From an uncultured Oscillospiraceae bacterium (GTDB taxonomy: Bacteria; Bacillota; Clostridia; Oscillospirales; Acutalibacteraceae), in NCBI GenBank assembly GCA_905198295.1, contig CAJKBW010000115.1, forward strand, positions 1 through 8,230: DNA of 8,230 nucleotides. The letters are read 5' to 3'. The translations under genes were made by a program, and so were the position numbers. Shown one piece after another: positions 1 through 5,139 of the stretch. The notes beneath the pieces were generated by a model that was not told the origin of the DNA, made no database searches, and saw nothing but the letters and a program-made list of their open reading frames with translations. Numbering within the stretch: position 1 is the first letter of the stretch; each line of letters opens with the position of its first letter.

Positions 1-12
1 AGCAAAAGAACA

Positions 13-38
13 CCCCGGAAATCCGACAATTTCCGGGG
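13..38 (-). terminator. Rho-independent terminator of the two-gene minus-strand unit
   Basis: A perfect 10-bp stem (arms 13-22 and 29-38, CCCCGGAAAT/ATTTCCGGGG) has a 6-nt loop. Read on the minus strand it is followed by TGTTCTTTTGCT, a broken but T-rich tail. It lies about 50 bases beyond the stop codon of the 88-444 gene, as expected for its terminator. Confidence 0.6.
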
Positions 39-87
39 CGGGGGGGTGCTTTACGGACAATCTCGCTAAAAAAAGCCGCCATGACGG

Positions 88-444
88 TCACGGGATAAGC
101 CATCCCTTCATCACCAGCACGCCGAACGAAATTCCCCACAACACCGCGAAAAACACCAGAATTTTCCGGATGGTGTTCAGGCTGCGTGTCTGCTGCCGCA
201 GTTCTTCGGTCTGCTTTTTCGCCTCTTCAACCTGCAATGCGCTGCACAGCGCCGCCACATCCACATTGGTCAGGCTTTCGTCCGCCGTCAGCTCGACATA
301 TTCCTGCTTTTCCGGATCGAAACACACCGCCGCGCCCACAGCGGCATGCTGCTGTGCCATCTTCGGGTCAGAACCAAGCGGCTGTTCCTTCAGCTTTACC
401 CCATCGACGCGCCGCAGCGCATCCACAACATACCGATTCAGCAT
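88..444 (-). CDS. Small membrane-anchored protein of unknown function (118 aa)
   Basis: I do not recognise this family. The protein has a soluble N-terminal part of about 70 residues. A charged Glu/Lys/Gln-rich stretch of likely coiled-coil character follows (about residues 72-92). A single hydrophobic segment (about 94-113, starting KILVFFAVLWG) lies almost at the C-terminus, so it is probably a tail-anchored or single-pass membrane protein with its bulk in the cytoplasm. The ATG start is supported by an AGGAGG motif about six bases upstream. Its start lies only 21 bases after the stop of the upstream small gene (466-663), so the two are probably co-transcribed. A terminator follows at 13-38. 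The ribosome binding site, spacing and protein-like composition make it a credible gene; its function cannot be inferred from the context. Confidence 0.7.
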   Translation of the reverse strand: MLNRYVVDALRRVDGVKLKEQPLGSDPKMAQQHAAVGAAVCFDPEKQEYVELTADESLTNVDVAALCSALQVEEAKKQTEELRQQTRSLNTIRKILVFFAVLWGISFGVLVMKGWLIP

Positions 445-465
445 ACCTTCCTCCTCTTCGACGGG

Positions 466-663
466 TCAGCCCTCTTCGCTTTCCCACCGCGCTTCAATGA
501 TTTTACTCGCCTTCTGCAGTTTCCCCAGTATAGCGTTCTTCGACACCAAAAACGAAATTTTTCTTTCCGGCCGCTCCTGTACCGCGCGCAGGCTTTCCAC
601 GCTGCCCACATCCACCACGGACTTCGGCACTTTATCCTTTATCCTCATCTTACGCCATCTCAT
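466..663 (-). CDS. Small basic hypothetical protein (65 aa)
   Basis: A short, highly charged, Lys/Arg-rich protein with no membrane segment and no motif I can name. The first ATG (663) has no good ribosome binding site. A second in-frame ATG at 648 (protein beginning MRIKDKVPKS, 60 aa) is equally possible, with only a weak GGGATGAG upstream, so the start is uncertain. The stop codon is 21 bases before the next gene (88-444), which has a strong ribosome binding site, so this is probably the first gene of a two-gene unit. A possible promoter lies at 716-746. It could be a small regulator or nucleic-acid-binding partner of the membrane protein, but nothing in the sequence proves this. Confidence 0.5.
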   Translation of the reverse strand: MRWRKMRIKDKVPKSVVDVGSVESLRAVQERPERKISFLVSKNAILGKLQKASKIIEARWESEEG

Positions 664-715
664 CCCTAAATTGCAATCGTTTCGGCAAAATTCTTCTTTT
701 TATCCCAAAATCAAA

Positions 716-746
716 ATAATACGTTCTGCGTTTCGCGATAAAGCAA
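716..746 (-). promoter_or_regulatory. Possible sigma-A-type promoter for the 466-663/88-444 unit
   Basis: On the minus strand TTGCTT (741-746) is followed after 19 bases by TATTAT (716-721), inside the most AT-rich stretch of this end of the window (about 665-740). The -10 box is good. The -35 box is weak and the spacing is 1-2 bases longer than ideal. It lies about 50 bases upstream of the first start codon. Confidence 0.3.
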
Positions 747-1070
747 GAGCATTTCGAAAAAAGGATAGCTAAACAAGCAAGGCGGAGCGCAACAGGAAGA
801 ATGGACGGCAGCTTCTCAGCCGGACGGCGGCGATGAGATACACCCCGTACACGCTCACCAGGGAAAATAGAAAAATGCGATTTCGGACGTAGAACGATGC
901 CTCCGAAGCGCAGGCCGATGTTTGACCCTCTTGTGGTTCCCAACCTTCGCAGCGATTTGAAGCACACGCTGGAGGTTTTCCCCTTTCGGCGTCAGCCGAA
1001 AGGCCAGCCACGGCTTACACACGGAAAGGAAGCTCCGGCTCGGCAAACGCCACACACACCTCTGTTACTC
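747..1070. other. Region without a convincing gene; contains a perfect hairpin
   Basis: No open frame here has a ribosome binding site and protein-like composition together. A perfect 9-bp hairpin lies at 982-1003 (CCTTTCGGC, loop GTCA, GCCGAAAGG) with no T-tract on either side. On the minus strand, about 930-1010 encodes a short peptide (FRLTPKGENLQRVLQIAAKVG) resembling the wing and last helix of HxlR/MarR-type winged-helix regulators. The frame closes soon after, so at most it is a gene fragment. A structured non-coding RNA is an alternative. Confidence 0.3.
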
Positions 1071-1085
1071 ACAACTAAAAGTTGT
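1071..1085. promoter_or_regulatory. Operator-like perfect palindrome upstream of the amidase unit
   Basis: The sequence ACAACT-AAA-AGTTGT is a perfect 6-bp inverted repeat with a 3-bp centre. It overlaps TTGTCA (plus strand, 1082-1087) and a consensus TTGACA (minus strand, 1083-1088), both usable as -35 boxes, in a local AT-rich stretch (1071-1110). The position about 70 bases before the first plus-strand gene fits a repressor-controlled promoter. No good -10 box completes either promoter, so the function is inferred from symmetry and position. Confidence 0.35.
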
Positions 1086-1154
1086 CAAATTAACTATTTT
1101 ACAAGTTTTTGTGGAGTCCAGACACGGGTGGCAAGTCACACAGGAGGGACGAGC

Positions 1155-1415
1155 ATGCATCTGGAAACCGAATGGGAATGGCGGCTCCGAGATGTTGAAC
1201 CGTTGGAAGAACAGCAACAACCGCTTTCGGCCGAATTTATCAACGACCTGCGCACCGCGATCGGGCTTGCGCGGTCTGTACTCCGGCGTGAGGTGGCGGC
1301 CACGGATGTCCGGACATATACTGTACCGGGGTCTACCAAGGATTCCCACCACACACCAGTGAGCGGATGCGCGCCCGCTGGCGTGTGGGCAAACGATTGC
1401 AAAAAGGAGGAGTAA
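1155..1415 (+). CDS. Hypothetical 86-aa protein preceding the amidase
   Basis: I do not recognise this protein. It starts at an ATG with AGGAGGG six bases upstream, which is why I reject the longer in-frame start at 897. The N-terminal half is acidic and helical-looking (MHLETEWEWRLRDVEPLEE, then FINDLRTAIGLARSVLR). The C-terminal half is rich in Gly, Pro, Thr and Cys (two cysteines, His-His pair) and looks unstructured. No signal peptide or membrane segment is visible. Its last codons contain the ribosome binding site of the amidase gene, whose ATG begins three bases after this stop, so translation of the two is probably coupled. The context suggests a phage-like or cell-wall lysis unit, but that comes from the neighbour only. 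Confidence 0.55.
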   Translation: MHLETEWEWRLRDVEPLEEQQQPLSAEFINDLRTAIGLARSVLRREVAATDVRTYTVPGSTKDSHHTPVSGCAPAGVWANDCKKEE

Positions 1416-1418
1416 TCC

Positions 1419-2108
1419 ATGCCGAAAATTTATCTTTCCCCGGCGGCACACGGGAACGACAACCCATGCAGCTATGACAGTGCGTGCGGGGAAAATATCC
1501 ACTGCAATTTGTATATGGACGAGCTGGAGCCGTACCTGCTCGCCTGCGGGTTCGCGGTCAAGCGCAACCCGAAAGACCGCACCGGCGACCGGCTCAAAGA
1601 AGCGATTGCGGAATCCAACGCGTGGGGCGCCGACCTGCACTATGTCGCGCATACCAACGCCGGCGGCGGGGCGTACAGCCTGCTGATGGTGTACGATCAG
1701 GGCACCGCTTACGGCTATGCCGAAAAGCTGGCCGCGCGCCGGCGGGAGATTTACGCCGGGAATGTCAAAATCCAGGTCCAGCCGCAATGGGCGGAACTGC
1801 AGCAGACGGTCGCCCCAGCGCTGTACGACGAGATGGTGTTCCACGACAACGCGAAGGACATCGCGTGGTTCCACGAACACCTGCGGGAGATGGCGGAAGC
1901 CACCGCAAAGGCGATCTGCGACATGTTCGGGGCGGCGTTTGTCGATCCCTACGCCAAGCCCGCCGAGCCGGCGCCGGAGCCGGAGCCTGACGGAGATGTC
2001 TGGTATCGTGTGCAGGTCGGGGCGTTCCGCGAAAAGGCCAACGCCGACCGGCTGTGCGCCGAACTGAAGGAAAAGGGGTATTCCGCCTATGTGAAGGCGG
2101 GTGAGTGA
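1419..2108 (+). CDS. N-acetylmuramoyl-L-alanine amidase (Amidase_3 type) with C-terminal SPOR module
   Basis: A zinc-dependent amidase that cleaves the bond between muramic acid and the first L-alanine of the peptidoglycan stem peptide. The Amidase_3 landmarks are visible: His11 in LSPAAHGND, Glu25 in CGENIHCN, His78 in LHYVAHTNAGGG as zinc ligands, and Glu139 in ALYDEMVFHDN as the catalytic glutamate. The catalytic domain covers about residues 1-172. A Pro/Glu-rich linker (about 177-191) follows, then a SPOR-like segment starting WYRVQVGAFREKANADRL (about 194-229). This is only about half a normal 70-75 residue SPOR domain, either because the family uses a short version or because the gene has lost its end. 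There is no signal peptide, so export would need a holin or cell lysis, as for phage endolysins. The start is fixed by AGGAGG eight bases before the ATG. The degraded gene just downstream suggests an old prophage lysis cassette; a sporulation or germination amidase is the alternative. Confidence 0.88.
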   Translation: MPKIYLSPAAHGNDNPCSYDSACGENIHCNLYMDELEPYLLACGFAVKRNPKDRTGDRLKEAIAESNAWGADLHYVAHTNAGGGAYSLLMVYDQGTAYGYAEKLAARRREIYAGNVKIQVQPQWAELQQTVAPALYDEMVFHDNAKDIAWFHEHLREMAEATAKAICDMFGAAFVDPYAKPAEPAPEPEPDGDVWYRVQVGAFREKANADRLCAELKEKGYSAYVKAGE

Positions 2109-2110
2109 GC

Positions 2111-2370
2111 ATGAACCCGGAGGTTATCGCGGCGGTGCTGGCGCGGATCACATCGATGGTTCAGGCGGCATCCTGAAGTCGTCCATCTGCCTAAAATAAG
2201 CAGGCTCGATAACCAAATCGCCGCATACAACAACTGCACCCGACGAATGCCGGTGTTGAGAACAAATCAAGGTTATCCACCACCGTATAAACGACCTGAA
2301 GCACGAGAAAACCGCGCAGGCGGCCTTATCCGGCGGCCTGCCGGACAAGGCGCCTGCGCATCGGAAAACG
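2111..2370 (+). pseudogene. Decayed small coiled-coil gene downstream of the amidase (phage lysis-accessory-like)
   Basis: An ATG two bases after the amidase stop opens MNPEVIAAVLARITSMVQAAS and then hits a stop at 2176. Coding-like sequence continues in the next frame from about 2184 (PKISRLDNQIAAYNNCTRRM) and switches frame again near 2255-2260 to EQIKVIHHRINDLKHEKTA. The three pieces in order resemble the short hydrophobic N-terminus plus coiled coil of XhlA-like and similar small proteins that sit beside phage endolysins. Two frameshifts are needed to join them, so the gene appears inactive. Family naming is by pattern only; the 3' border is approximate. Confidence 0.45.
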
Positions 2371-2430
2371 GAACTCCGGTGCATGCGGACGGGGAGGCCT
2401 ATCCGCTTTGCCGACCGCGCACTTCCGGAC

Positions 2431-2473
2431 AGCAAGAGACGCCCGGCGCAATCTGCGCCGGGCGTCTCTTGCT
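2431..2473. terminator. Perfect 20-bp stem-loop, likely bidirectional terminator
   Basis: Arms 2431-2450 and 2454-2473 are perfectly complementary with a 3-nt ATC loop. The inner 13 bp are GC-rich (GACGCCCGGCGCA). The outer 7 bp (AGCAAGA/TCTTGCT) supply a pyrimidine-rich 3' flank in either direction. It lies between the plus-strand amidase unit and the convergent minus-strand catalase gene, the usual place for a shared terminator. The T-tract is imperfect. Confidence 0.6.
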
Positions 2474-2626
2474 CAGAGGAGGATTCCCGCACCGTCCATA
2501 CCAGATACCGTCCGACGGCCCTACCCGCCGCGGTCGGTATCCGCCAAAAGGACGGTATACACATATAGACGAAAACCCTATCGGGATATGACACCGTGAC
2601 CGGAAATTCTGCCGTCCCCAAACGGA
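2474..2626. repeat. Intergenic stretch with three ACCGTCC/GGACGGT motifs
   Basis: No gene is seen here. ACCGTCC occurs at 2491-2497 and 2507-2513 and its reverse complement at 2550-2556. The last two extend to a perfect 9-bp inverted repeat (2505-2513 with 2550-2558). A competing hairpin pairs GATACCG (2504-2510) with CGGTATC (2535-2541). This may be an alternative 3' structure of the catalase mRNA or a protein-binding site. Confidence 0.3.
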
Positions 2627-3292
2627 TTACTGGAAAGCCGGGGGATTGACAGGTGAGCCGGGAATGGACGAGGCCGGAGACGGCTCCGACATGCTGAAAT
2701 ACATTTTAGCCGCACGGGTGGTCCCAAAATCCTGGTTGGAGCCAGTGTGCTGCACCTTATTAAAGGCGTCGCGGAACATCGCGTTGTGCGCTTCCTCGCG
2801 GTTGAGCAGGAAATCGATGGTCTCCCGTACCTTTTTGTCTTCAATCTGACGATACAAGTATTCGTAAACCACCTTTGCGCGCTGTTCCGACGCAATGTTG
2901 GACAGCAGATCGGCGCACAAATCCCCGGTGACGGTGACATAATCGCTTGTCCACGAATAGCCCGATGCATTGATCAGCCCCGGGTTGAGACCGAGCAGCA
3001 CATGTGACTGCACCTCACCCGCGGCTACGGTCGTCGCCTGCACGTCGTGGCCATTGAGCAGGTTGATGGTCTGCGCCACCATCTCCATATGTCCCAGTTC
3101 CTCCGCCGCGATATCCAGGAACAGATCCTTAATTTCCGGATCTTTGATGCGGAAGCTCTGCGACATATACTGCATCGCAGCTTTCAGCTCGCCGTTCGCG
3201 CCGCCGAGCTGCTCCTGCAGCAGTACCGCATACTGTGGGTTTGCCCGCTCCACTTCCACCGGATGAAACAGCTGTTTTTCATGCTTGAACAT
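2627..3292 (-). CDS. Manganese catalase family protein (CotJC-like, 221 aa)
   Basis: A ferritin-like four-helix protein with a dinuclear manganese centre that converts hydrogen peroxide to water and oxygen; the short forms of the family (CotJC) are spore-coat proteins. The metal ligands fall where expected: Glu35 (NGELKAAMQY), Glu65 and His68 (EELGHMEM), Glu136 (ASEQRAKVVYE) and His169 (REEAHNAMF). The Glu136-His169 spacing of 33 matches the Lactiplantibacillus enzyme (148-181). At 221 aa it is shorter than classical catalases (about 266-300) and longer than CotJC (about 190), ending in a Pro/Ser-rich tail. The ATG is preceded by AAAGGAGGG with about nine bases spacing. It has no signal peptide. 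A strong terminator (3357-3389) lies upstream, so it is transcribed separately from the matrix-protein operon. Its promoter must lie within about 3293-3356, where I see no clear sigma-A boxes; a sporulation promoter is possible. Confidence 0.92.
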   Translation of the reverse strand: MFKHEKQLFHPVEVERANPQYAVLLQEQLGGANGELKAAMQYMSQSFRIKDPEIKDLFLDIAAEELGHMEMVAQTINLLNGHDVQATTVAAGEVQSHVLLGLNPGLINASGYSWTSDYVTVTGDLCADLLSNIASEQRAKVVYEYLYRQIEDKKVRETIDFLLNREEAHNAMFRDAFNKVQHTGSNQDFGTTRAAKMYFSMSEPSPASSIPGSPVNPPAFQ

Positions 3293-3356
3293 GGCTATCG
3301 CCCTCCTTTTTCCTTATTCTGGCTGGCATCCGACCATTTATGCAGACAGAAGGCAG

Positions 3357-3389
3357 AAAAACGCCGCCGTACGGCATCGGTACGGCGGC
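3357..3389 (-). terminator. Strong Rho-independent terminator of the SipW/TasA-like operon
   Basis: A perfect 10-bp stem (GCCGCCGTAC at 3363-3372 with GTACGGCGGC at 3380-3389) and a 7-nt loop are followed on the minus strand by G and then five Ts (3361-3357). It lies about 35 bases after the stop of the 282-aa gene and separates the operon from the catalase gene. Confidence 0.88.
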
Positions 3390-3423
3390 AAATACCGCGA
3401 GGGGAACAGCAGCGGTCCTGGTT

Positions 3424-4272
3424 TTATTCCGCAGATGCGGACAGCTCAGTACTTTCCACCCCGGACGGCAGCGGGGAATCAGCCGTGCCGTCCGCGGAAC
3501 CTGTTGAATCCGCAGCGGTGGTCGTCTGTCCTCCAGAAGCCTCCGCACTGCCCGCAGCCGTGTCTTCTCCCGTGGCCGGCGTCGCTGCGCTGCTATCCGT
3601 CGCGGTCGTGGATTCGTCTTCGGTGGGTGCCGTGGTGTCGGCCGGTGTCTCTGCCGGCAGTTGCACCGACAGCTCTCCGGTCAGCGCATTATCTGCCGGG
3701 GAGGGATCGGTCGCGGTGGTCGTAGCCACAGTAGTTGTCGTAGTCGTGGTGGTGGGCACGCCGGTGAGCACCGCCGCACAGAAGGCAGTATCCAGCCGCA
3801 GCGTCATCCGGCCGTCGGCGGGCACCTCAACCGCATAGGTCAGCGTTTGTGAACCGGGCTCCAGCACCGGGTTATCTCCGGTTCCCGGAACGGCAAGCAG
3901 CGTGCGTCCGCCGGCCTCGGCAGTCAGACGCAACTGAAATGCCACGGTGCTGTCCGCACCGGCGGCCACCCGCACATACACTGTCTGCCCTGCATAGCCG
4001 TCGAGTATCACTTCGGCATCAGCGTTCAATACCCCAGCCCGGGTGTACAGCGGGGTATCTCCGTTTTCGTCTGCGGCCACCATCAGATCCGCCGAAAAGC
4101 GGCCGGAGGCGATCGTGTTGCCGGCGTTCACAAGGCTGTCGGTGAAATAGGCGAACACCGTCAGGGAAAACCCAACGACCACCGCCGTCAGCAGCGCCAG
4201 CGCGGCAATCAGCCTGTGCAGGGTTTTGCGGCTGGGATTCCGAACCGCCTGTGTCCCCTTGAATGTCCTCAT
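3424..4272 (-). CDS. SipW-dependent exported protein with mucin-like C-terminal tail (282 aa)
   Basis: The N-terminus has a positively charged start, a hydrophobic segment (about residues 21-41) and the SipW-type motif FAYFTDSLVNAGNTIASGRF. This marks it as a substrate of the SipW-type peptidase and a distant member of the TasA/camelysin group. A small beta-rich domain follows (about 60-172). Then comes a tail of about 109 residues (174-282) that is almost entirely Thr, Ser, Ala, Gly, Glu, Asp and Pro, starting with eight Thr in a row. Such tails act as stalks or extended, often glycosylated, surface segments. No LPXTG motif or C-terminal membrane anchor is present, so it is either released or held by partners. 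The ATG overlaps the sipW stop as ATGA, with AAGGAGGAGG upstream, so translation is coupled to sipW. A role as fibre accessory or anchor protein, comparable to TapA, is inferred from operon position. Confidence 0.82.
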   Translation of the reverse strand: MRTFKGTQAVRNPSRKTLHRLIAALALLTAVVVGFSLTVFAYFTDSLVNAGNTIASGRFSADLMVAADENGDTPLYTRAGVLNADAEVILDGYAGQTVYVRVAAGADSTVAFQLRLTAEAGGRTLLAVPGTGDNPVLEPGSQTLTYAVEVPADGRMTLRLDTAFCAAVLTGVPTTTTTTTTVATTTATDPSPADNALTGELSVQLPAETPADTTAPTEDESTTATDSSAATPATGEDTAAGSAEASGGQTTTAADSTGSADGTADSPLPSGVESTELSASAE

Positions 4273-4986
4273 CTGACTTCCTCCTCCTTGAGGTTATCCT
4301 GCGCCTGTTCCGGCGCCCTGCCGTGTCCGGCGTCCATCTGTGCTTTCAGGCGTTCGAGCTCCTCGCGCATCGCCTGGTTCTTCTGCTGTTCCTCCTCGAG
4401 CTTCGCCTGCTGCGCCGCCAGTTCCTCCCGCTGCTCTGCCTTGTACTGCCGCGCCAGCCGCACAAACCGGAACAGCTGCAGTCCGATCAGCACCAGAAAC
4501 GGAAGCAGGATCACCGTCACGTAGCCCGCCGTCGTCCGCAGAAACTCAAAGAAATATCCCATCTTCGGCAGCCGGAACACATACTTCCCCAGCACTTTGT
4601 CCGCCGGCACCGGATACGCGTCGTCCACCCCGGTCGTTGTCCCGTAGGTCACGAATGCCAGCCCGCCTTCATAGGTCGTGATCTCCCGGATTTTGTGGGT
4701 GATCACCGAACCGTAATTCGCCGGATCAATCGAACGGAAGGTGATGATGTCCCCCCGCCGCAAGGCTCTCCGGATCCACCTTGCGGCTGACCTCCAGATC
4801 CCCCACGGCAAACGTATCCTGCATTGAATCCGACAACACGATATTCGGCTTGAAGCCCAAAAAATCCGCGTCCGCCTTGCCGACCGTGCTCACCGAAATC
4901 ACCGTGAACACCATCACAAAAACCGCGAAAATCAGCAGCAGTATCGTCAGCACCCTACCGGCGATGGACAGTCCTTTTTTCAGCAT
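4269..4986 (-). pseudogene. sipW: SipW-type signal peptidase I, interrupted by a +1 G frameshift
   Basis: An ER-type (Ser/His) signal peptidase that removes signal sequences from TasA-like proteins at the outer membrane face. The start is ATG 4986 (MLKKGLSIAGRV), eight bases after GGAGGG; the TTG at 4992 is too close to that site. A membrane helix (about 12-35) precedes the catalytic serine in VLSDSM (Ser54). In frame, the protein reads ESLAAG and then GHHHLPFD and stops at about 86 residues. Removing one G from the run at 4751-4756 restores GDIITF, His97 in VITHKI (replacing the lysine of classical peptidases), the Asp121/122 region, a second membrane helix (about 153-171) and a C-terminal coiled coil, 238 aa in all. 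The Bacillus subtilis enzyme has about 190 aa; the extra length is the Glu/Gln/Lys-rich coil (about 180-218). The upstream and downstream genes encode its predicted substrates. Every other part looks conserved, so the frameshift is recent, reversible or a sequence error. Confidence 0.88.
4751..4756 (-). other. Six-G homopolymer carrying the sipW frameshift
   Basis: The plus strand shows CCCCCC; the sense strand reads GCGGC-GGGGGG-ACATC. Five Gs would read Ala-Gly-Asp-Ile-Ile, the expected family sequence. Six Gs read Ala-Gly-Gly-His-His and lead to an early stop. The tract falls between the serine and histidine active-site blocks. Confidence 0.85.
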
Positions 4987-5010
4987 ACACAAAGCCCTCC
5001 TCTATTTCTA

Positions 5011-5058
5011 CCGGAAAGCCAAAGGCATAAACCACCGCTTATGCCCTTGGCTTTCCGG
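5011..5058 (-). repeat. Long stem-loop between the 481-aa gene and sipW
   Basis: Arms 5011-5030 and 5039-5058 pair over 20 bp with one mismatch or wobble (CCGGAAAGCCAaAGGCATAA) around an 8-nt loop. On the minus strand the hairpin is followed by TAGAAATAGAGGAGG, the ribosome binding region of sipW, with no T-tract. A second short hairpin (5059-5074, CCCCGC-ATAA-GCGGGG) sits directly next to it. This fits an attenuator, a 3' stabiliser of the upstream mRNA or a processing site, lowering sipW expression relative to the abundant structural protein. Confidence 0.65.
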
Positions 5059-5139
5059 CCCCGCATAAGCGGGGGCGGAAACACGCCCATTCACAGCACA
5101 GCGTCTCCCCCCTTACGGGAGATGCCGGCCGGTTCGGCG

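Noticed and set aside
897..1154. N-terminal extension of the 86-aa protein to position 897
   Set aside because: There is no ribosome binding site at 897, the extension crosses the palindrome and AT-rich presumed promoter region, and a strong AGGAGGG precedes the ATG at 1155.
1065..1880. A 271-codon minus-strand open frame across the amidase
   Set aside because: It is antisense to the amidase, whose catalytic motifs are intact, and shows no family resemblance.
2148..2621. A 157-codon minus-strand open frame between amidase and catalase
   Set aside because: It runs through the perfect terminator palindrome, is Ser/Arg/Cys-rich without motifs and overlaps the gene remnant on the other strand.
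4987..4992. TTG start of the signal peptidase at 4992
   Set aside because: It sits only two bases from the GGAGGG ribosome binding site, while ATG 4986 has the ideal eight-base spacing.
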